Assembly (NCBI RefSeq): GCF_017873965.1
Contig: NZ_JAGGKT010000001.1
Span: 248,001-312,000, forward strand
From: Ammoniphilus resinae
GTDB lineage: Bacteria > Bacillota > Bacilli > Aneurinibacillales > RAOX-1
Direction of reading: 5' to 3'
DNA: 64,000 nt
The stretch's first letter is position 1; every line of letters starts with the position of its first letter. Shown piece after piece: positions 1 to 10,231 of the stretch. The position numbers were made by a program, and so were the translations under genes. The notes beneath the pieces are model-generated. The model searched no databases. It saw nothing but the letters and a program-made list of their open reading frames with translations, and was not told the DNA's origin.

Positions 1-649
1 TGAGCCCGCAGTGGATGGCAATGTGATGCGGGTTCTTTCAAGAATTCTGCATATTGAAGATGATATTCAAAAAGCAAAAACGAGAAAACGCTTTGAAGCG
101 GCCATTCGTGAAATCATTTCGGTTGAAAACCCCTCTTTTTTTAATCAGGCATTAATGGAACTGGGGGCACTGATTTGTTCGCCGAAATCTCCGAAATGTG
201 AGTATTGCCCAGTTGTGGGCCATTGTCGGGCAAAAAAGCTTGGTATACAAGAGCTGCTGCCGGTAAAAGGGAAAGCTAAACCGCCGAAACCGTTAGAAAT
301 GAAGGTTGCCCTACTTGATCGGGCGGGTAAAATACTTATTCGCAAACGGCCGGAGCAGGGCTTGTTGGCGGGCCTTTGGGAGTTGCCAAATGTTGAAGGG
401 ACAGTAGATCAATTGTTAGATCATCTTCATGCGGCCCATCACATTTCTGGTCAAATAAGAGGAAAAAGAATGGAATACCAGCACACATTTTCTCACCTGC
501 AATGGAAGATGGAAGTATATGAAATCGAAGTAGATGAATTGGACAGCTCCGTTGGGGAGGTTTGGGTTGCGCGCAGTGAGTTGGATCAGTATTCATTCCC
601 TGTAGCCTTTCAAAAGATACTTGCAGAAACAAATCCGACATGTAAATAG
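1..649 (+). CDS. mutY: A/G-specific adenine glycosylase MutY, C-terminal part
   Basis: Removes adenine mispaired with guanine or 8-oxoguanine in base excision repair. The gene enters from the left edge: the frame is open from base 2 and starts within the glycosylase core, at the VDGNV..RVLSR stretch that carries the catalytic Asp in this family. The iron-sulfur loop is complete, with the C-X6-C-X2-C-X5-C pattern (CSPKSPKCEYCPVVGHC). After it, from about residue 85 of the visible part, comes the NUDIX-like C-terminal domain (KILIRKRPEQGLLAGLWELP) that reads 8-oxoG. The start codon lies outside the window. The neighbour order mutY then fabL agrees with the B. subtilis yfhQ-fabL area. Confidence 0.95.
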   Translation, partial: EPAVDGNVMRVLSRILHIEDDIQKAKTRKRFEAAIREIISVENPSFFNQALMELGALICSPKSPKCEYCPVVGHCRAKKLGIQELLPVKGKAKPPKPLEMKVALLDRAGKILIRKRPEQGLLAGLWELPNVEGTVDQLLDHLHAAHHISGQIRGKRMEYQHTFSHLQWKMEVYEIEVDELDSSVGEVWVARSELDQYSFPVAFQKILAETNPTCK

Positions 650-740
650 CCCTGGCAGGAACTTCATGGCTCTTTATGGAATATGAACCATAAGTTTTCG
701 GGGAGTAAATGGGGAGGTCCCAAAGGAAAGGAGGATTCAA

Positions 741-1895
741 ATGCACACAGGGAATACGACGACGGATTCCATCCTCACGCTTGTATCAGATGGTGTCATC
801 ATGATGGATGAAAAGGGAATTGTTCTTTCTGTCAATCCGGCGGCAGTCAGTATGTTTGGCTTTTCATCCACTGAATTGATCGGACATAGTATTAAGTTTC
901 TTATTCCGGATTTATTCCCGAGTCACCAGGATGGAGGGTCTAAGGTGATCGGGTTGGGTCGAAAGGTTACAGGGAGGCGCAAGGATGGCTTCGAGCTGTC
1001 CCTTATGATTACCATTACGGAATCACATCCATTGAATGAAAATGAAAAGTGTTTTATTGGAATTATCCGAGATGTGACCGAACGAAAAAAGAGGCAAATG
1101 ACATGGCCAGAGAAATTGCTAGAATTACAAGCTATTCTTGATTCTTTCCCTGATTTGGTTTGGGTGAAAGATTTACAATTGAGATATACGTATGCCAACA
1201 TACAATACGCCGCAGCAATGAACCGGAATATAGAGGACATTCTGGGGGCAACAGATTTTGATTTGTTTCCTGAGGAAATGGCAATGGCGATCCGCAAGCA
1301 TGATGCAAAGGTTATGAAAACCATAGATATGCAGTATTTTGAAGAAAAAACGATTGATTCAAACGGTGAGACAAGTTATCGAAAGGTTAGTAAATACCCA
1401 ATTAGAAATGAATATGGAAATATTATCGGGATTCTAGGGGTTTGCAGCGATGTGACAGAAATCAAGCGAACGGAGGATTTATGTATTCGGCTCGGTCGAA
1501 TCCTTGATGATACATTAAACGAAATCTATATTTTTGAAGCTGCTGCCATGCGTTTCTCCCACGCGAATCAAAGCGCCTGTCGGAATATAGGGTATACCTT
1601 AGAGGAACTCTCTCAATTGACTTTACTAGATCTCATGCCGGGAATGACTGTGGAGGCTATAGAACAACTGATGACTCCCTTACTAGAAGGGGAAGAGCAA
1701 ATGATCTTTTTTGAAAGCTCTATCCTGCGAAAGGACGGTTCGGTTTATCCTGCAGATGTAAGGGTGCAAATTTCTGATTCGGAGGTCCCGCCTTTGTTCA
1801 TGGTGATCGTCCAGGATAGTACGGCGAGAAAGGAAGCAGAAGATGCCTTGCGAAAGGCGGAGCGGTATCTTTTGTATTCTCATACAGCAGAATGA
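741..1895 (+). CDS. PAS-only sensor protein (three PAS domains, no output domain)
   Basis: A 384-residue cytoplasmic protein with three consecutive PAS domains at roughly residues 5-115, 125-245 and 250-372. The first two end in the PAC-type signatures FIGIIRDVTERKK and ILGVCSDVTEIKRTED; the third ends MVIVQDSTARKEAEDALRKAE. No transmembrane segment, HTH, GGDEF or kinase domain is visible. The EDALRKAE linker is the sort that usually leads into a HisKA domain, yet the protein stops ten residues later, just before a terminator. It may be a truncated sensor kinase or a stand-alone PAS protein. The start has a strong AAAGGAGG site about 8 bases upstream. The ligand cannot be predicted. Confidence 0.8.
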   Translation: MHTGNTTTDSILTLVSDGVIMMDEKGIVLSVNPAAVSMFGFSSTELIGHSIKFLIPDLFPSHQDGGSKVIGLGRKVTGRRKDGFELSLMITITESHPLNENEKCFIGIIRDVTERKKRQMTWPEKLLELQAILDSFPDLVWVKDLQLRYTYANIQYAAAMNRNIEDILGATDFDLFPEEMAMAIRKHDAKVMKTIDMQYFEEKTIDSNGETSYRKVSKYPIRNEYGNIIGILGVCSDVTEIKRTEDLCIRLGRILDDTLNEIYIFEAAAMRFSHANQSACRNIGYTLEELSQLTLLDLMPGMTVEAIEQLMTPLLEGEEQMIFFESSILRKDGSVYPADVRVQISDSEVPPLFMVIVQDSTARKEAEDALRKAERYLLYSHTAE

Positions 1896-1928
1896 GAAAA
1901 GGGGTCGACAAGTAGTCGACCCCTTTTC
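1896..1928. terminator. Bidirectional terminator between PAS gene and sodA
   Basis: A 14-bp perfect stem (GAAAAGGGGTCGAC, loop AAGTA, complementary arm) sits between two convergent genes. The A-run on one side and T-run on the other let it serve both strands. Confidence 0.85.
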
Positions 1929-1938
1929 GTTCATTGTA

Positions 1939-2550
1939 TTAGCGAGTAGCTGCCAAACGCTTGTTTACAGCATCCCAGTTGATTACGTTGAAGAAAGCTC
2001 CGATGTAGTCAGGACGCTTGTTTTGATACTTCAAGTAGTAAGCGTGCTCCCAGACATCCAAACCTAGGATTGGTGTTTTGCCTTCCATCAATGGGCTGTC
2101 TTGGTTTGGTGTGCTCATTACAGCAAGATTGCCATTGTCAACTACTAGCCAAGCCCAACCAGAACCAAAACGGGTTGCAGCAGCTTTAGCGAAGTCTTCT
2201 TTGAATTTGTCATAGCTTCCGAAAGCGCTGTTGATGGCGTCAGCTACTTCACCAGTTGGCTGTCCGCCGCCATTAGGGCTCATTACTTCCCAGAATAAAG
2301 AGTGGTTAGCATGTCCACCGCCATTGTTTCTTACAGCAGTGCGGATATTTTCTGGAATAGCATCCATATTGGAAACAAGATCTTCAATGCTCTTGCTGGA
2401 AAGATCATCATGACCTTCCAAAGCGGCGTTTAGGTTGTTAACATAAGTCGCATGGTGGCGATCATGGTGAATGTTCATTGTTTGTTCGTCGATATGAGGT
2501 TCAAGTGCATTTGGAGCATAAGGTAATGCTGGCAATTCGTATTTTGGCAT
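1939..2550 (-). CDS. sodA: Superoxide dismutase, manganese type
   Basis: Converts superoxide to hydrogen peroxide and oxygen in the cytoplasm. The 203-residue protein has the family fold: the N-terminal hairpin with the first His ligand ([18 protein letters not shown]), then [11 protein letters not shown] with the second, and [11 protein letters not shown] with the Asp and His ligands. GGGHANHS and NQDSPL are typical of Mn-using or cambialistic enzymes rather than strict Fe enzymes. It is a single gene with its own strong promoter (2591-2619) and a GGAGGAG ribosome site. It is convergent with the PAS gene. Confidence 0.97.
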   Translation of the reverse strand: MPKYELPALPYAPNALEPHIDEQTMNIHHDRHHATYVNNLNAALEGHDDLSSKSIEDLVSNMDAIPENIRTAVRNNGGGHANHSLFWEVMSPNGGGQPTGEVADAINSAFGSYDKFKEDFAKAAATRFGSGWAWLVVDNGNLAVMSTPNQDSPLMEGKTPILGLDVWEHAYYLKYQNKRPDYIGAFFNVINWDAVNKRLAATR

Positions 2551-2590
2551 GGTAACTCCTCCTCAAAAATATGTAGTTTCTTCCATACTT

Positions 2591-2619
2591 ATTATAATCA
2601 AGACGTCTAACTAAATCAA
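2591..2619 (-). promoter_or_regulatory. sigma-A promoter of sodA
   Basis: On the minus strand, TTGATT (2619-2614), a 17-base spacer and TATAAT (2596-2591) lie about 40 bases upstream of the sodA start. It is a near-consensus vegetative promoter. Confidence 0.75.
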
Positions 2620-2755
2620 CATTCATGTATAATAAATGTATAAACTTATTATATCTTATTAATCATTTAATTAAAAACCCCCTCTAAATAGAACCTTCAT
2701 ATAGGATGACTTAAGTAAATCCAAAAAATTCATGCTGAGCAATTATAAAGGGAGT

Positions 2756-2765
2756 ATGGTATAAT
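2756..2765 (+). promoter_or_regulatory. Extended -10 promoter of fabL
   Basis: TATGGTATAAT gives TATAAT at 2760-2765 with a TGG extension just upstream. The -35 region (near 2737) is poor, which an extended -10 can compensate. It lies about 80 bases before the fabL start. The rest of the sodA-fabL gap (2566-2755) is AT-rich with no gene seen. Confidence 0.6.
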
Positions 2766-2827
2766 TTGTGGCGATTAGGAACAAGTACTACTATTGCTGT
2801 TTAGTTGTAAACTTTATAGAAAGATAA

Positions 2828-3601
<774 letters not shown>

Positions 3602-3610
3602 ATATAACAG

Positions 3611-3654
3611 GGAACACAGAAGGTTTTTCTAACCCTCAAGGTGTTCCTTTTTTT
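3611..3654 (+). terminator. Terminator after fabL
   Basis: GGAACAC at 3611-3617 pairs with GTGTTCC at 3641-3647, followed by a run of seven or more T. Confidence 0.8.
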
Positions 3655-3763
3655 CTTGTCTATACATAGGCAAGGAAGGTGTGATAGATTATAAGTGTGT
3701 TTTGATTCTAATAATTTTAAGTTTTCTAAAGGGATAGTATAAGGTTAAAAGAGGTGGAAAAGA

Positions 3764-4333
3764 TTGTCTTATAAAGAATTGTTTATTGGGTTTACACGAT
3801 CGGGACTGCTTGGATATGGTGGGGGGCCATCTGCCATTCCGTTAATCCGTTATGAAGCTGTAGAAAGGTTTAAATGGATGACCGATGATGAGTTTGCCGA
3901 GGTTTTAGCTTTAGGGAATGCGCTTCCGGGGCCGATTGCCACGAAGATGGCCGCTTATATCGGGTATAAGGTAAAGGGGAAGATGGGGGCTCTAATTGCG
4001 ATATTGGCCCAAGTAGTTCCGACGGTAGTGGCATTAATTGCCCTGCTCAGTACTCTTTATGCCATGGGTGAATCGAGGATTATTAAAGGCATGATCGCAG
4101 CAGTTGGTCCGGTAATTGGAATGATGCTTGCGGTGATGGGGTATCAATTTTTGAAGAAAGGTTGGATCGGCCTCGGTATGACTACAAATATCGTGATGCT
4201 GGTTATTTCCTTTCTCGCCCTTGAACTGTTGGATATCCATCCAGCGATTATGATCGTGGTGTTTATTGCTTATGCATTCATAAAAACTTATTTTTCAACA
4301 AACAAACCGGACACGAAGCGGAGTGTTTCTTAA
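3764..4333 (+). CDS. chrA: Chromate transporter, short-chain, first subunit
   Basis: A 189-residue membrane protein of the CHR family, which exports chromate in known members. The family motif is clear near the N-terminus (RSGLLGYGGGPSAIPLI), followed by GNALPGPIATKMAAYIGY and about five to six hydrophobic segments. It is half the length of the fused ChrA, so it belongs to the short-chain type, which works as a pair. The start is TTG with GAGGTGG upstream. Its stop overlaps the start of the second half (TAATG), which implies coupled translation and a heterodimer. The natural substrate could differ from chromate. Confidence 0.85.
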   Translation: MSYKELFIGFTRSGLLGYGGGPSAIPLIRYEAVERFKWMTDDEFAEVLALGNALPGPIATKMAAYIGYKVKGKMGALIAILAQVVPTVVALIALLSTLYAMGESRIIKGMIAAVGPVIGMMLAVMGYQFLKKGWIGLGMTTNIVMLVISFLALELLDIHPAIMIVVFIAYAFIKTYFSTNKPDTKRSVS

Positions 4334-4863
4334 TGATTTACCTACAAGTATTTTGGGTGTTTTTTATTACCAATATCTTAGGATATGGCGGTGGCCCCTC
4401 AACGATCCCCTTGTTTCAGGCCGAGGTAGTGGAACATTATAAGTGGCTGACCTTAAAGGAATTTGGAGATGTTTTAGCAATTGCTAATGCCTTGCCAGGT
4501 CCAATTGCCACGAAGATGTCAAGTTATATCGGATACCAGGTTGCTGGACCTCTTGGCAGTATCCTAGCCTTGATCGCAACTGTTTTGCCTACTGCAGTAG
4601 CCATGGTTTTCCTCTTCAAATTTGTTACATTATTTAAAAGTTCTCCCTATGTTAAAGAACTGACCAAATCCGTTCAACCTGTCGTTGCCGTTTTACTTCT
4701 TGTTCTTGCCTACCAATTTCTTGTTGCTGCATGGGAGTCTAGCGGGTGGATCCACACGGCTATTCTTGCCCTTGGTAGTTTTTGGGCTATGGAACGGATC
4801 AAAGTCCACCCCGCCCTTGTAATTGGCGGTTCTTTAGTCTATGGGGCTGTATTTTTAAGCTAG
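4333..4863 (+). CDS. chrA: Chromate transporter, short-chain, second subunit
   Basis: A 176-residue partner of the preceding gene, with the same motifs: NILGYGGGPSTIPLFQ near the start and ANALPGPIATKMSSYIGYQ near residue 55. It has about five to six membrane segments. The pair looks like a tandem duplication that diverged; in short-chain CHR pairs the two halves insert with opposite topology. The ATG overlaps the upstream stop by one base. No terminator is obvious after it. Confidence 0.85.
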   Translation: MIYLQVFWVFFITNILGYGGGPSTIPLFQAEVVEHYKWLTLKEFGDVLAIANALPGPIATKMSSYIGYQVAGPLGSILALIATVLPTAVAMVFLFKFVTLFKSSPYVKELTKSVQPVVAVLLLVLAYQFLVAAWESSGWIHTAILALGSFWAMERIKVHPALVIGGSLVYGAVFLS

Positions 4864-5021
4864 TTTTCGTTCATTAATCAAGAATTTTAAGGTTGCATGG
4901 AATAAAATAAGTGTATAATGAAAAGTATCTTAAAACTGAAATTGCTCTATCCGTTTTGCAAAAGCAGACATTCATTTTTTAATAGTGTACAATAGAAAGA
5001 GATCAAAGGGAGGGCGCAACC

Positions 5022-5435
5022 GTGAGAATTAGGTCGTTTCGCTTAGGAGATTATGCAGCCATCACGATGATTTGGAGAGAAACTGGATTAGAACAAACAG
5101 AAACGGAATCACTAGACGCCCTCGCCAAGCAGTTGGCTTGGGACAGCGAATTAGTGCTTATTGCCGAGATGGAAGAAAAGGTAGTGGGAGTTATTGTCGG
5201 TACATTGGATGGTACCCGCGGCTACTTTTATCGTTTGGCAGTGGATCCTGGCTATCAGGGACATGGCGTTGGTAAAGCGCTTGTACAAGCATTGGAACAA
5301 CGATTTAAGAAAAAAGGGGCAACACGTGTTTTTATAATGGTAAATCAGGATAATACGACCGTTCTTCCCTTTTACCAAAGATTAGGATATCAAGTGGAAC
5401 AGTTTATTACCTTATCGAAGATCCTTTCATCATGA
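5022..5435 (+). CDS. GNAT family N-acetyltransferase
   Basis: A 137-residue single-domain acetyltransferase of the GNAT fold. The acetyl-CoA loop is visible as VDPGYQGHGVGKALVQALE (R/Q-X-X-G-X-G/A type) near residue 72, followed by FYQRLGYQVEQ near 117. It probably N-acetylates a small molecule or protein N-terminus; the substrate is not readable. The start is GTG with AGGGAGGGCG upstream. The gene sits 30 bases before the ntdP-like gene and may share its transcript. Confidence 0.75.
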   Translation: MRIRSFRLGDYAAITMIWRETGLEQTETESLDALAKQLAWDSELVLIAEMEEKVVGVIVGTLDGTRGYFYRLAVDPGYQGHGVGKALVQALEQRFKKKGATRVFIMVNQDNTTVLPFYQRLGYQVEQFITLSKILSS

Positions 5436-5464
5436 TTTGATTTACCACGCGAAAGGAGAGAACA

Positions 5465-5995
5465 ATGGCTTCCCCAGGAACTTATATTAGAGTAGAAAGT
5501 TATAAACATGATAAATCATTTCACAGATCATGGGATAAGACCATGGTTCTTCACGTTAGCGATTCGGTGGTCATAGGTGCAAACGATAATGTCAAAGTAA
5601 CAGAATCCGATGGCAGAGAATGGCGGACTAGGGAGCCAGCAATATGTACTTTTGGCCGTGGCCAGTGGTTTAATACGATTGCCATGATTCGTGAGGATGG
5701 GATCTACTACTATTGTAATATTGGATCTCCATTTACCATGAAGCATGAGGTGTTATCTTATATTGATTATGATTTGGATGTGAAGGTCTATCCAGATATG
5801 TCTTTTGTTCTTCTGGATAAGGAAGAATTTAATCTTCACGGACAATTAATGAATTATCCGCCCGATGTTGTTCAACAAGTGAACCGCGCGGCGGAGGAAG
5901 TAGTGGCCTGGGTCCATGAGAAACGCGGTGCCTTTCACCCAGGGTTTGTGGAACGGTGGTATGAACGGTTTTTGACACTGCAGAACAGGTCGTAG
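5465..5995 (+). CDS. ntdP: Nucleoside tri-/diphosphate phosphatase NtdP (DUF402, YgaC-like)
   Basis: A 176-residue DUF402 protein resembling B. subtilis YgaC and the staphylococcal NtdP, which dephosphorylates nucleoside tri- and diphosphates. DUF402 features seen are W..R.P...F, the IREDGIYYYCNIGSPF strand and the YIDYDLDVKVYPD acidic metal-binding segment, followed by a C-terminal helical part. The site AAAGGAGAG lies before the ATG. Order ygaC-ygaD-hemL is as in B. subtilis. A terminator follows directly. Confidence 0.85.
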   Translation: MASPGTYIRVESYKHDKSFHRSWDKTMVLHVSDSVVIGANDNVKVTESDGREWRTREPAICTFGRGQWFNTIAMIREDGIYYYCNIGSPFTMKHEVLSYIDYDLDVKVYPDMSFVLLDKEEFNLHGQLMNYPPDVVQQVNRAAEEVVAWVHEKRGAFHPGFVERWYERFLTLQNRS

Positions 5996-6000
5996 AAACT

Positions 6001-6027
6001 CCTCCTTTGTGCTAAAGGAGGTTTTTT
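6001..6027 (+). terminator. Terminator after ntdP
   Basis: CCTCCTTT, loop GTGCT, AAAGGAGG, then six T. Confidence 0.85.
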
Positions 6028-6065
6028 GATTTTCCAAGCATACACATCAGAGAGGGGGGAATCAA

Positions 6066-7805
6066 GTGGACAGTATCAAAAGATACTTTATCTTTGTCAG
6101 ACCTTATTGGAAGATGATTATTTCTACTATTTTCATTGGAATAATTAAATTTGGCATACCCTTAATTTTACCGTTAATCATGAAGTATGTTATTGATGAT
6201 CTGCTTTTGACGGATCGGCCAAAGGCGGAAAAAATAGAGGAGCTGGCATGGATTATGCTGGTTACCTTTTTCGTATTTACTATTGTTCGTTATCCGATTG
6301 AATATTTTCGCCAATATTATGCCCAACTTTCGTCCAATCAAATTCTCTTTGATGTCAGAGATCGTCTGTTTGCCCATTTGCAAAAGCTCTCCTTGAGATA
6401 TTATCAAAACACAAAAGCTGGCGAAATTATCTCCCGCGTGATCAATGATGTGGAACAGACAAAAAACTTTGTGGTAACGGGCTTAATGAATGTTTGGCTG
6501 GATCTAGTGACTTTGCTCATTGCAATTGCGATTATGCTATCTATGGATGTGGGATTGACGCTTGTTGCCATCTCCGTCTTCCCGCTTTATGGATTTTCCG
6601 TCAAGTATTTTTACCAACGTTTGCGAAAGTTAACGAAAGTCAGATCCCAAGCCTTAGCAGAGGTGCAGGGACATTTGCATGAGCGAATCCAGGGGATGCC
6701 GGTTATTCAAGGATTTGCCTTAGAGGAGCATGAACAAAAGCAATTTGAAAAAATGAATCGAAATTTCCTCCAGAAAGCGATTGATCACACCGTTTGGAAT
6801 GCAAAGACCTTTGCCGTAACGAATACTGTGACGGATTTAGCGCCTCTGTTGGTTATAAGCTATGCAGGATATCAGGTAATTCAGGGCGAGTTGAAGATCG
6901 GAGCATTTGTTGCTTTTTACGCCTATCTTGAGAGGCTCTATAGCCCACTCCGCAGGCTTGTAAACTCATCAACCACTTTGACCCAATCTATTGCTTCGAT
7001 GGATCGGATGTTTGATTTGCTGGACGAAAAGTATGATGTACAGGATAAACCAGAAGCTTTGGAATTGGGCCAAGTGAGAGGTCGGGTGGTATATGACAAT
7101 GTCTCATTTCGTTACGAGGAATCCGGAGATCTGGTCCTGCGCAATGTTAACCTCGTGGTTGAAGAAGGGGAAACGGTTGCCTTGGTCGGCATGAGTGGAG
7201 GCGGAAAATCTTCGATGATCAGTCTGTTGCCTCGGTTTTATGATGTGACAGAGGGACGGATTTGCATGGATGGCGTGGATATTCGGGATGTTACTCTACA
7301 CAGCTTGAGGGATCAAATCGGTTTGGTCTTGCAGGATAATATTCTGTTTAGTGATTCGGTCATGATGAATATCCTCATGGGGAATCCAGATGCCAGTATG
7401 GAAGAGATTATGGCAGCAGCGAAGGCGGCCAATGCCCATGATTTTATCATGGAGTTGCCAAATGGCTACGACACGGAAATTGGCGAGCGTGGGGTAAAAT
7501 TATCCGGAGGACAAAAACAGCGAATTGCGATTGCTCGGGTATTCTTGAAAAACCCGCGAATTTTAATTTTGGATGAGGCGACATCCGCACTCGATCTTGA
7601 ATCAGAACAGCTCATTCAGCAATCCATTGAACGATTAGCAAAGGATCGCACCACCTTTATCGTGGCCCATCGATTATCAACCATTACCCATGCGGATCGA
7701 ATCATCCTTATTTCGGATGGGAGAATCCAGGAGATGGGGACCCACCAGGAACTAATGGCGGCCGAAGGGGCTTATTATAAGCTGTATACGGTGCAAGATT
7801 TGTAG
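6066..7805 (+). CDS. ygaD: ABC exporter, fused membrane and ATPase (YgaD-like)
   Basis: A 579-residue half-transporter that should work as a homodimer or heterodimer in the membrane. Residues 1-310 hold six membrane helices of the type I exporter fold, with RYPIEYFRQYYAQ and FDVRDRLFAHLQKLSLRYY coupling segments. Residues 340-579 are the ATPase, with Walker A GMSGGGKSS, signature LSGGQKQRIAIAR, Walker B ILILDEATSALD and switch HRLST. The start is GTG with AGAGGGGGG upstream. Position after ygaC and before hemL matches B. subtilis YgaD; the exported substrate is unknown. Confidence 0.9.
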   Translation: MDSIKRYFIFVRPYWKMIISTIFIGIIKFGIPLILPLIMKYVIDDLLLTDRPKAEKIEELAWIMLVTFFVFTIVRYPIEYFRQYYAQLSSNQILFDVRDRLFAHLQKLSLRYYQNTKAGEIISRVINDVEQTKNFVVTGLMNVWLDLVTLLIAIAIMLSMDVGLTLVAISVFPLYGFSVKYFYQRLRKLTKVRSQALAEVQGHLHERIQGMPVIQGFALEEHEQKQFEKMNRNFLQKAIDHTVWNAKTFAVTNTVTDLAPLLVISYAGYQVIQGELKIGAFVAFYAYLERLYSPLRRLVNSSTTLTQSIASMDRMFDLLDEKYDVQDKPEALELGQVRGRVVYDNVSFRYEESGDLVLRNVNLVVEEGETVALVGMSGGGKSSMISLLPRFYDVTEGRICMDGVDIRDVTLHSLRDQIGLVLQDNILFSDSVMMNILMGNPDASMEEIMAAAKAANAHDFIMELPNGYDTEIGERGVKLSGGQKQRIAIARVFLKNPRILILDEATSALDLESEQLIQQSIERLAKDRTTFIVAHRLSTITHADRIILISDGRIQEMGTHQELMAAEGAYYKLYTVQDL

Positions 7806-7837
7806 GGGGGAGGCGGACAGGAGATCCGCCTTACCCT

Positions 7838-9127
7838 CTACCCCATCTGCGCAAAACTATTCTCTGCTGCTTCAATCGTTTCCAGTATGTCCTGCTCAGT
7901 ATGTGCCGTTGTAATAAACCACGCTTCATACTTAGATGGAGCCAGATTTATTCCCTGCTCCAGCATGAGGTGGAAGAAGCGGGCAAATTTTTCTCCATCC
8001 GATCTTCCGGCGGTATCGTAATCCACAACAGGCTCATCCGTGAAATGAGTGCTTAAGGCGCCCTTAATCCGGTTTACCTGCAAGGAAACCCCATGCTTCG
8101 CTGCTGCTGACAACAACCCTTCTTGCAGCATTGCACCCAACCGATCTAGTTGCTCGTAAACATCAGGCTGTTTTAACACTTCAAGACACGCAATCCCGGA
8201 AGAGATAGAGGCAGGATTTCCGGCCATCGTGCCTGCTTGGTATGCTGGTCCAAGCGGAGCCACCTGTTCCATAATCTCTTGTCGTCCACCATAAGCTCCA
8301 ATCGGTAAACCGCCGCCGATGATTTTCCCCATTGCCGTAATATCCGGTTCAATTCCCAACAGATTTTGCGCTCCTCCATACATAAAACGGAAGGCAGTAA
8401 TCACTTCGTCAAAGATGAGCAAAGCCTGATGTTGATGCGTGATTTCCTTGACCGCTTCAAGGAATCCTTCTGCGGGTGCGACCATTCCAAAGTTTCCGAC
8501 GATCGGTTCAACCAATACAGCCGCTACCTCATTTCCCCATTTTTCCATCGCCTCGCGGAACGTGCTAATATTATTAAATGGAACCGTAATGACTTCACTT
8601 GCTATCGTTTGTGGGATGCCAGCGCTGTCAGGGATCCCGAGCGTGGACGGTCCTGAGCCAGCAGCCACAAGCACCAAGTCAGAGTGTCCGTGGTAGCAAC
8701 CTGCAAATTTGATGATTTTTGTTCTTCCGGTGTAGGCACGTGCTACACGAATAGTGGTCATCACTGCCTCTGTGCCGGAATTGACAAAACGAACCCGTTC
8801 CAACGAGGGAATAGCTTCTCGAAGCATATTGGCAAAAGTAATTTCAAGTTTGGTAGGGGTTCCATATAGTACCCCATTTTCAGCGGCCTTCACGATTGCA
8901 TCTGTAATATGCGGGTGTGCATGACCGGTAATAATTGGTCCATAAGCGGCTAGGTAGTCAATATATTTATTCCCGTCTACATCCCAAAAATAAGCGCCTT
9001 TGGCCCGTTCCATAAAGACAGGTGAACCTCCGCCAACCGCCTTAAACGAGCGGGATGGACTGTTCACCCCGCCAACAATAGAATCCAAGGCTTGTTCATA
9101 TAATTGATCAGAAGTGTTGCGATTCAT
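7838..9127 (-). CDS. hemL: Glutamate-1-semialdehyde 2,1-aminomutase (GsaB/HemL)
   Basis: A PLP enzyme that isomerises glutamate-1-semialdehyde to 5-aminolevulinate, the first dedicated haem precursor. It has about 430 residues with [19 protein letters not shown], the [12 protein letters not shown]-binding Asp, and the Schiff-base Lys in [19 protein letters not shown]. The frame is open to a TTG at 9142, but GGGGAGGG at 9139-9132 lies inside that extension and fits as the ribosome site for ATG 9127 (or 9130). It resembles the second, B. subtilis GsaB (YgaE-region) paralogue, so another hemL may exist in the hem operon elsewhere. It is convergent with ygaD. Confidence 0.93.
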   Translation of the reverse strand: MNRNTSDQLYEQALDSIVGGVNSPSRSFKAVGGGSPVFMERAKGAYFWDVDGNKYIDYLAAYGPIITGHAHPHITDAIVKAAENGVLYGTPTKLEITFANMLREAIPSLERVRFVNSGTEAVMTTIRVARAYTGRTKIIKFAGCYHGHSDLVLVAAGSGPSTLGIPDSAGIPQTIASEVITVPFNNISTFREAMEKWGNEVAAVLVEPIVGNFGMVAPAEGFLEAVKEITHQHQALLIFDEVITAFRFMYGGAQNLLGIEPDITAMGKIIGGGLPIGAYGGRQEIMEQVAPLGPAYQAGTMAGNPASISSGIACLEVLKQPDVYEQLDRLGAMLQEGLLSAAAKHGVSLQVNRIKGALSTHFTDEPVVDYDTAGRSDGEKFARFFHLMLEQGINLAPSKYEAWFITTAHTEQDILETIEAAENSFAQMG

Positions 9128-9220
9128 CATATCCCTCCCCAAAAATGATATACTACTGTATCATAAAGAATTGTGAGCAGTTTTTCTAGTTTTTTGCAAA
9201 AGACTAAAAGGAATGATGAT

Positions 9221-10231
9221 ATGTATAGTATCGAAGTGAAGGATTTAACCAAGGAATTCAAATCCTATCGCAGCCGGGAAGGACTCAGTGGGGCGATTAG
9301 GGATTTGTTTACAAGGGAATTTAATATAGTCAGGGCAGTCGACGGAATCTCTTTCAACGTGAAGAAGGGGGAGATGGTTGGCTATATTGGAGAAAATGGG
9401 GCTGGAAAATCGACAACCATCAAAATGCTTACCGGGATTCTGAAGCCCACATCCGGATCCATTCAGGTGAATGGGAGGGATCCTCATAAACAGAGAGAGG
9501 CTTTTGTAAGGACGATTGGCGTGGTATTTGGTCAGCGCAGCCAACTCTGGTGGGATATCGCCGTTCAGGAATCGTTCCGGCTATTAAAAAAGGTGTATAA
9601 GGTCTCTGATGAACAATACCAGACACATATGCATGAGGTCATCGAGATTTTAGAAATTGAGGATCTCTTAAATCGTCCGGTAAGAAAATTAAGCTTGGGG
9701 CAAAGAATGCGTTGTGAGCTGGCAGCAGCCCTTATTCATAATCCGCCGCTGCTTTTCTTGGATGAACCGACGATTGGCCTTGATGTCCTTGTTAAATTAA
9801 AGATCCGTGAATTTCTCAAGGAGCTAAATGCACGTTACGGTACAACAGTACTACTAACAACCCATGACTTAACTGATATTGAGGCGCTTTGCCAACGGGT
9901 TGTGATGCTCGATGAGGGGAAAATTATTTATGACGGTGAACTGCAAGAGTTAAGAGAAAATTGGGGCGGTGGAAAAAGCGCTGCTATCGAATTCACACAC
10001 CGCATTCAGCTCGAGCAGTTGACCGCCTTGACTGGGCACTTACCGATTCGCTGGGAGCAGGAGAATCCGCTAAAATTTAGGGCCATTCTTGAATCCAATG
10101 AGATGACCGTATCAGAATTATTGGCATGTGTTGCCCCCCACATCGAAGTCAAAGATTTTCGGATTGAGGAAGTCAGCACGGAAGAAATCGTGCAAAAGAT
10201 TTATCAAAAGGGGTTTACTACTTATGCCTAG
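9221..10231 (+). CDS. ABC-2 type transporter, ATP-binding protein
   Basis: The ATPase of an ABC-2 exporter of the COG4586 type. Walker A is GENGAGKST, followed by FGQRSQLWWDIAVQESF (a Q-loop form typical of this subgroup), signature LSLGQRMRCELAAAL and Walker B LLFLDEPTIGLD. A C-terminal extension of about 90 residues follows. The frame opens at a GTG at 9173, but ATG 9221 (MYSIEVKDLTKEF) has AAAAGGA eight bases upstream and begins at the usual first strand, so it is chosen. It overlaps the next gene, which indicates an operon of one ATPase and two permeases. Confidence 0.88.
   Translation: MYSIEVKDLTKEFKSYRSREGLSGAIRDLFTREFNIVRAVDGISFNVKKGEMVGYIGENGAGKSTTIKMLTGILKPTSGSIQVNGRDPHKQREAFVRTIGVVFGQRSQLWWDIAVQESFRLLKKVYKVSDEQYQTHMHEVIEILEIEDLLNRPVRKLSLGQRMRCELAAALIHNPPLLFLDEPTIGLDVLVKLKIREFLKELNARYGTTVLLTTHDLTDIEALCQRVVMLDEGKIIYDGELQELRENWGGGKSAAIEFTHRIQLEQLTALTGHLPIRWEQENPLKFRAILESNEMTVSELLACVAPHIEVKDFRIEEVSTEEIVQKIYQKGFTTYA

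Noticed and set aside
7811-7831. Hairpin AGGCGGA/TCCGCCT between ygaD and hemL
   Set aside because: Only seven base pairs and no T-run on either strand; not enough to call a terminator.
10128-10223. Extended start of ABC-2 permease 1
   Set aside because: It lies within the ATPase gene in another frame and lacks a ribosome site.
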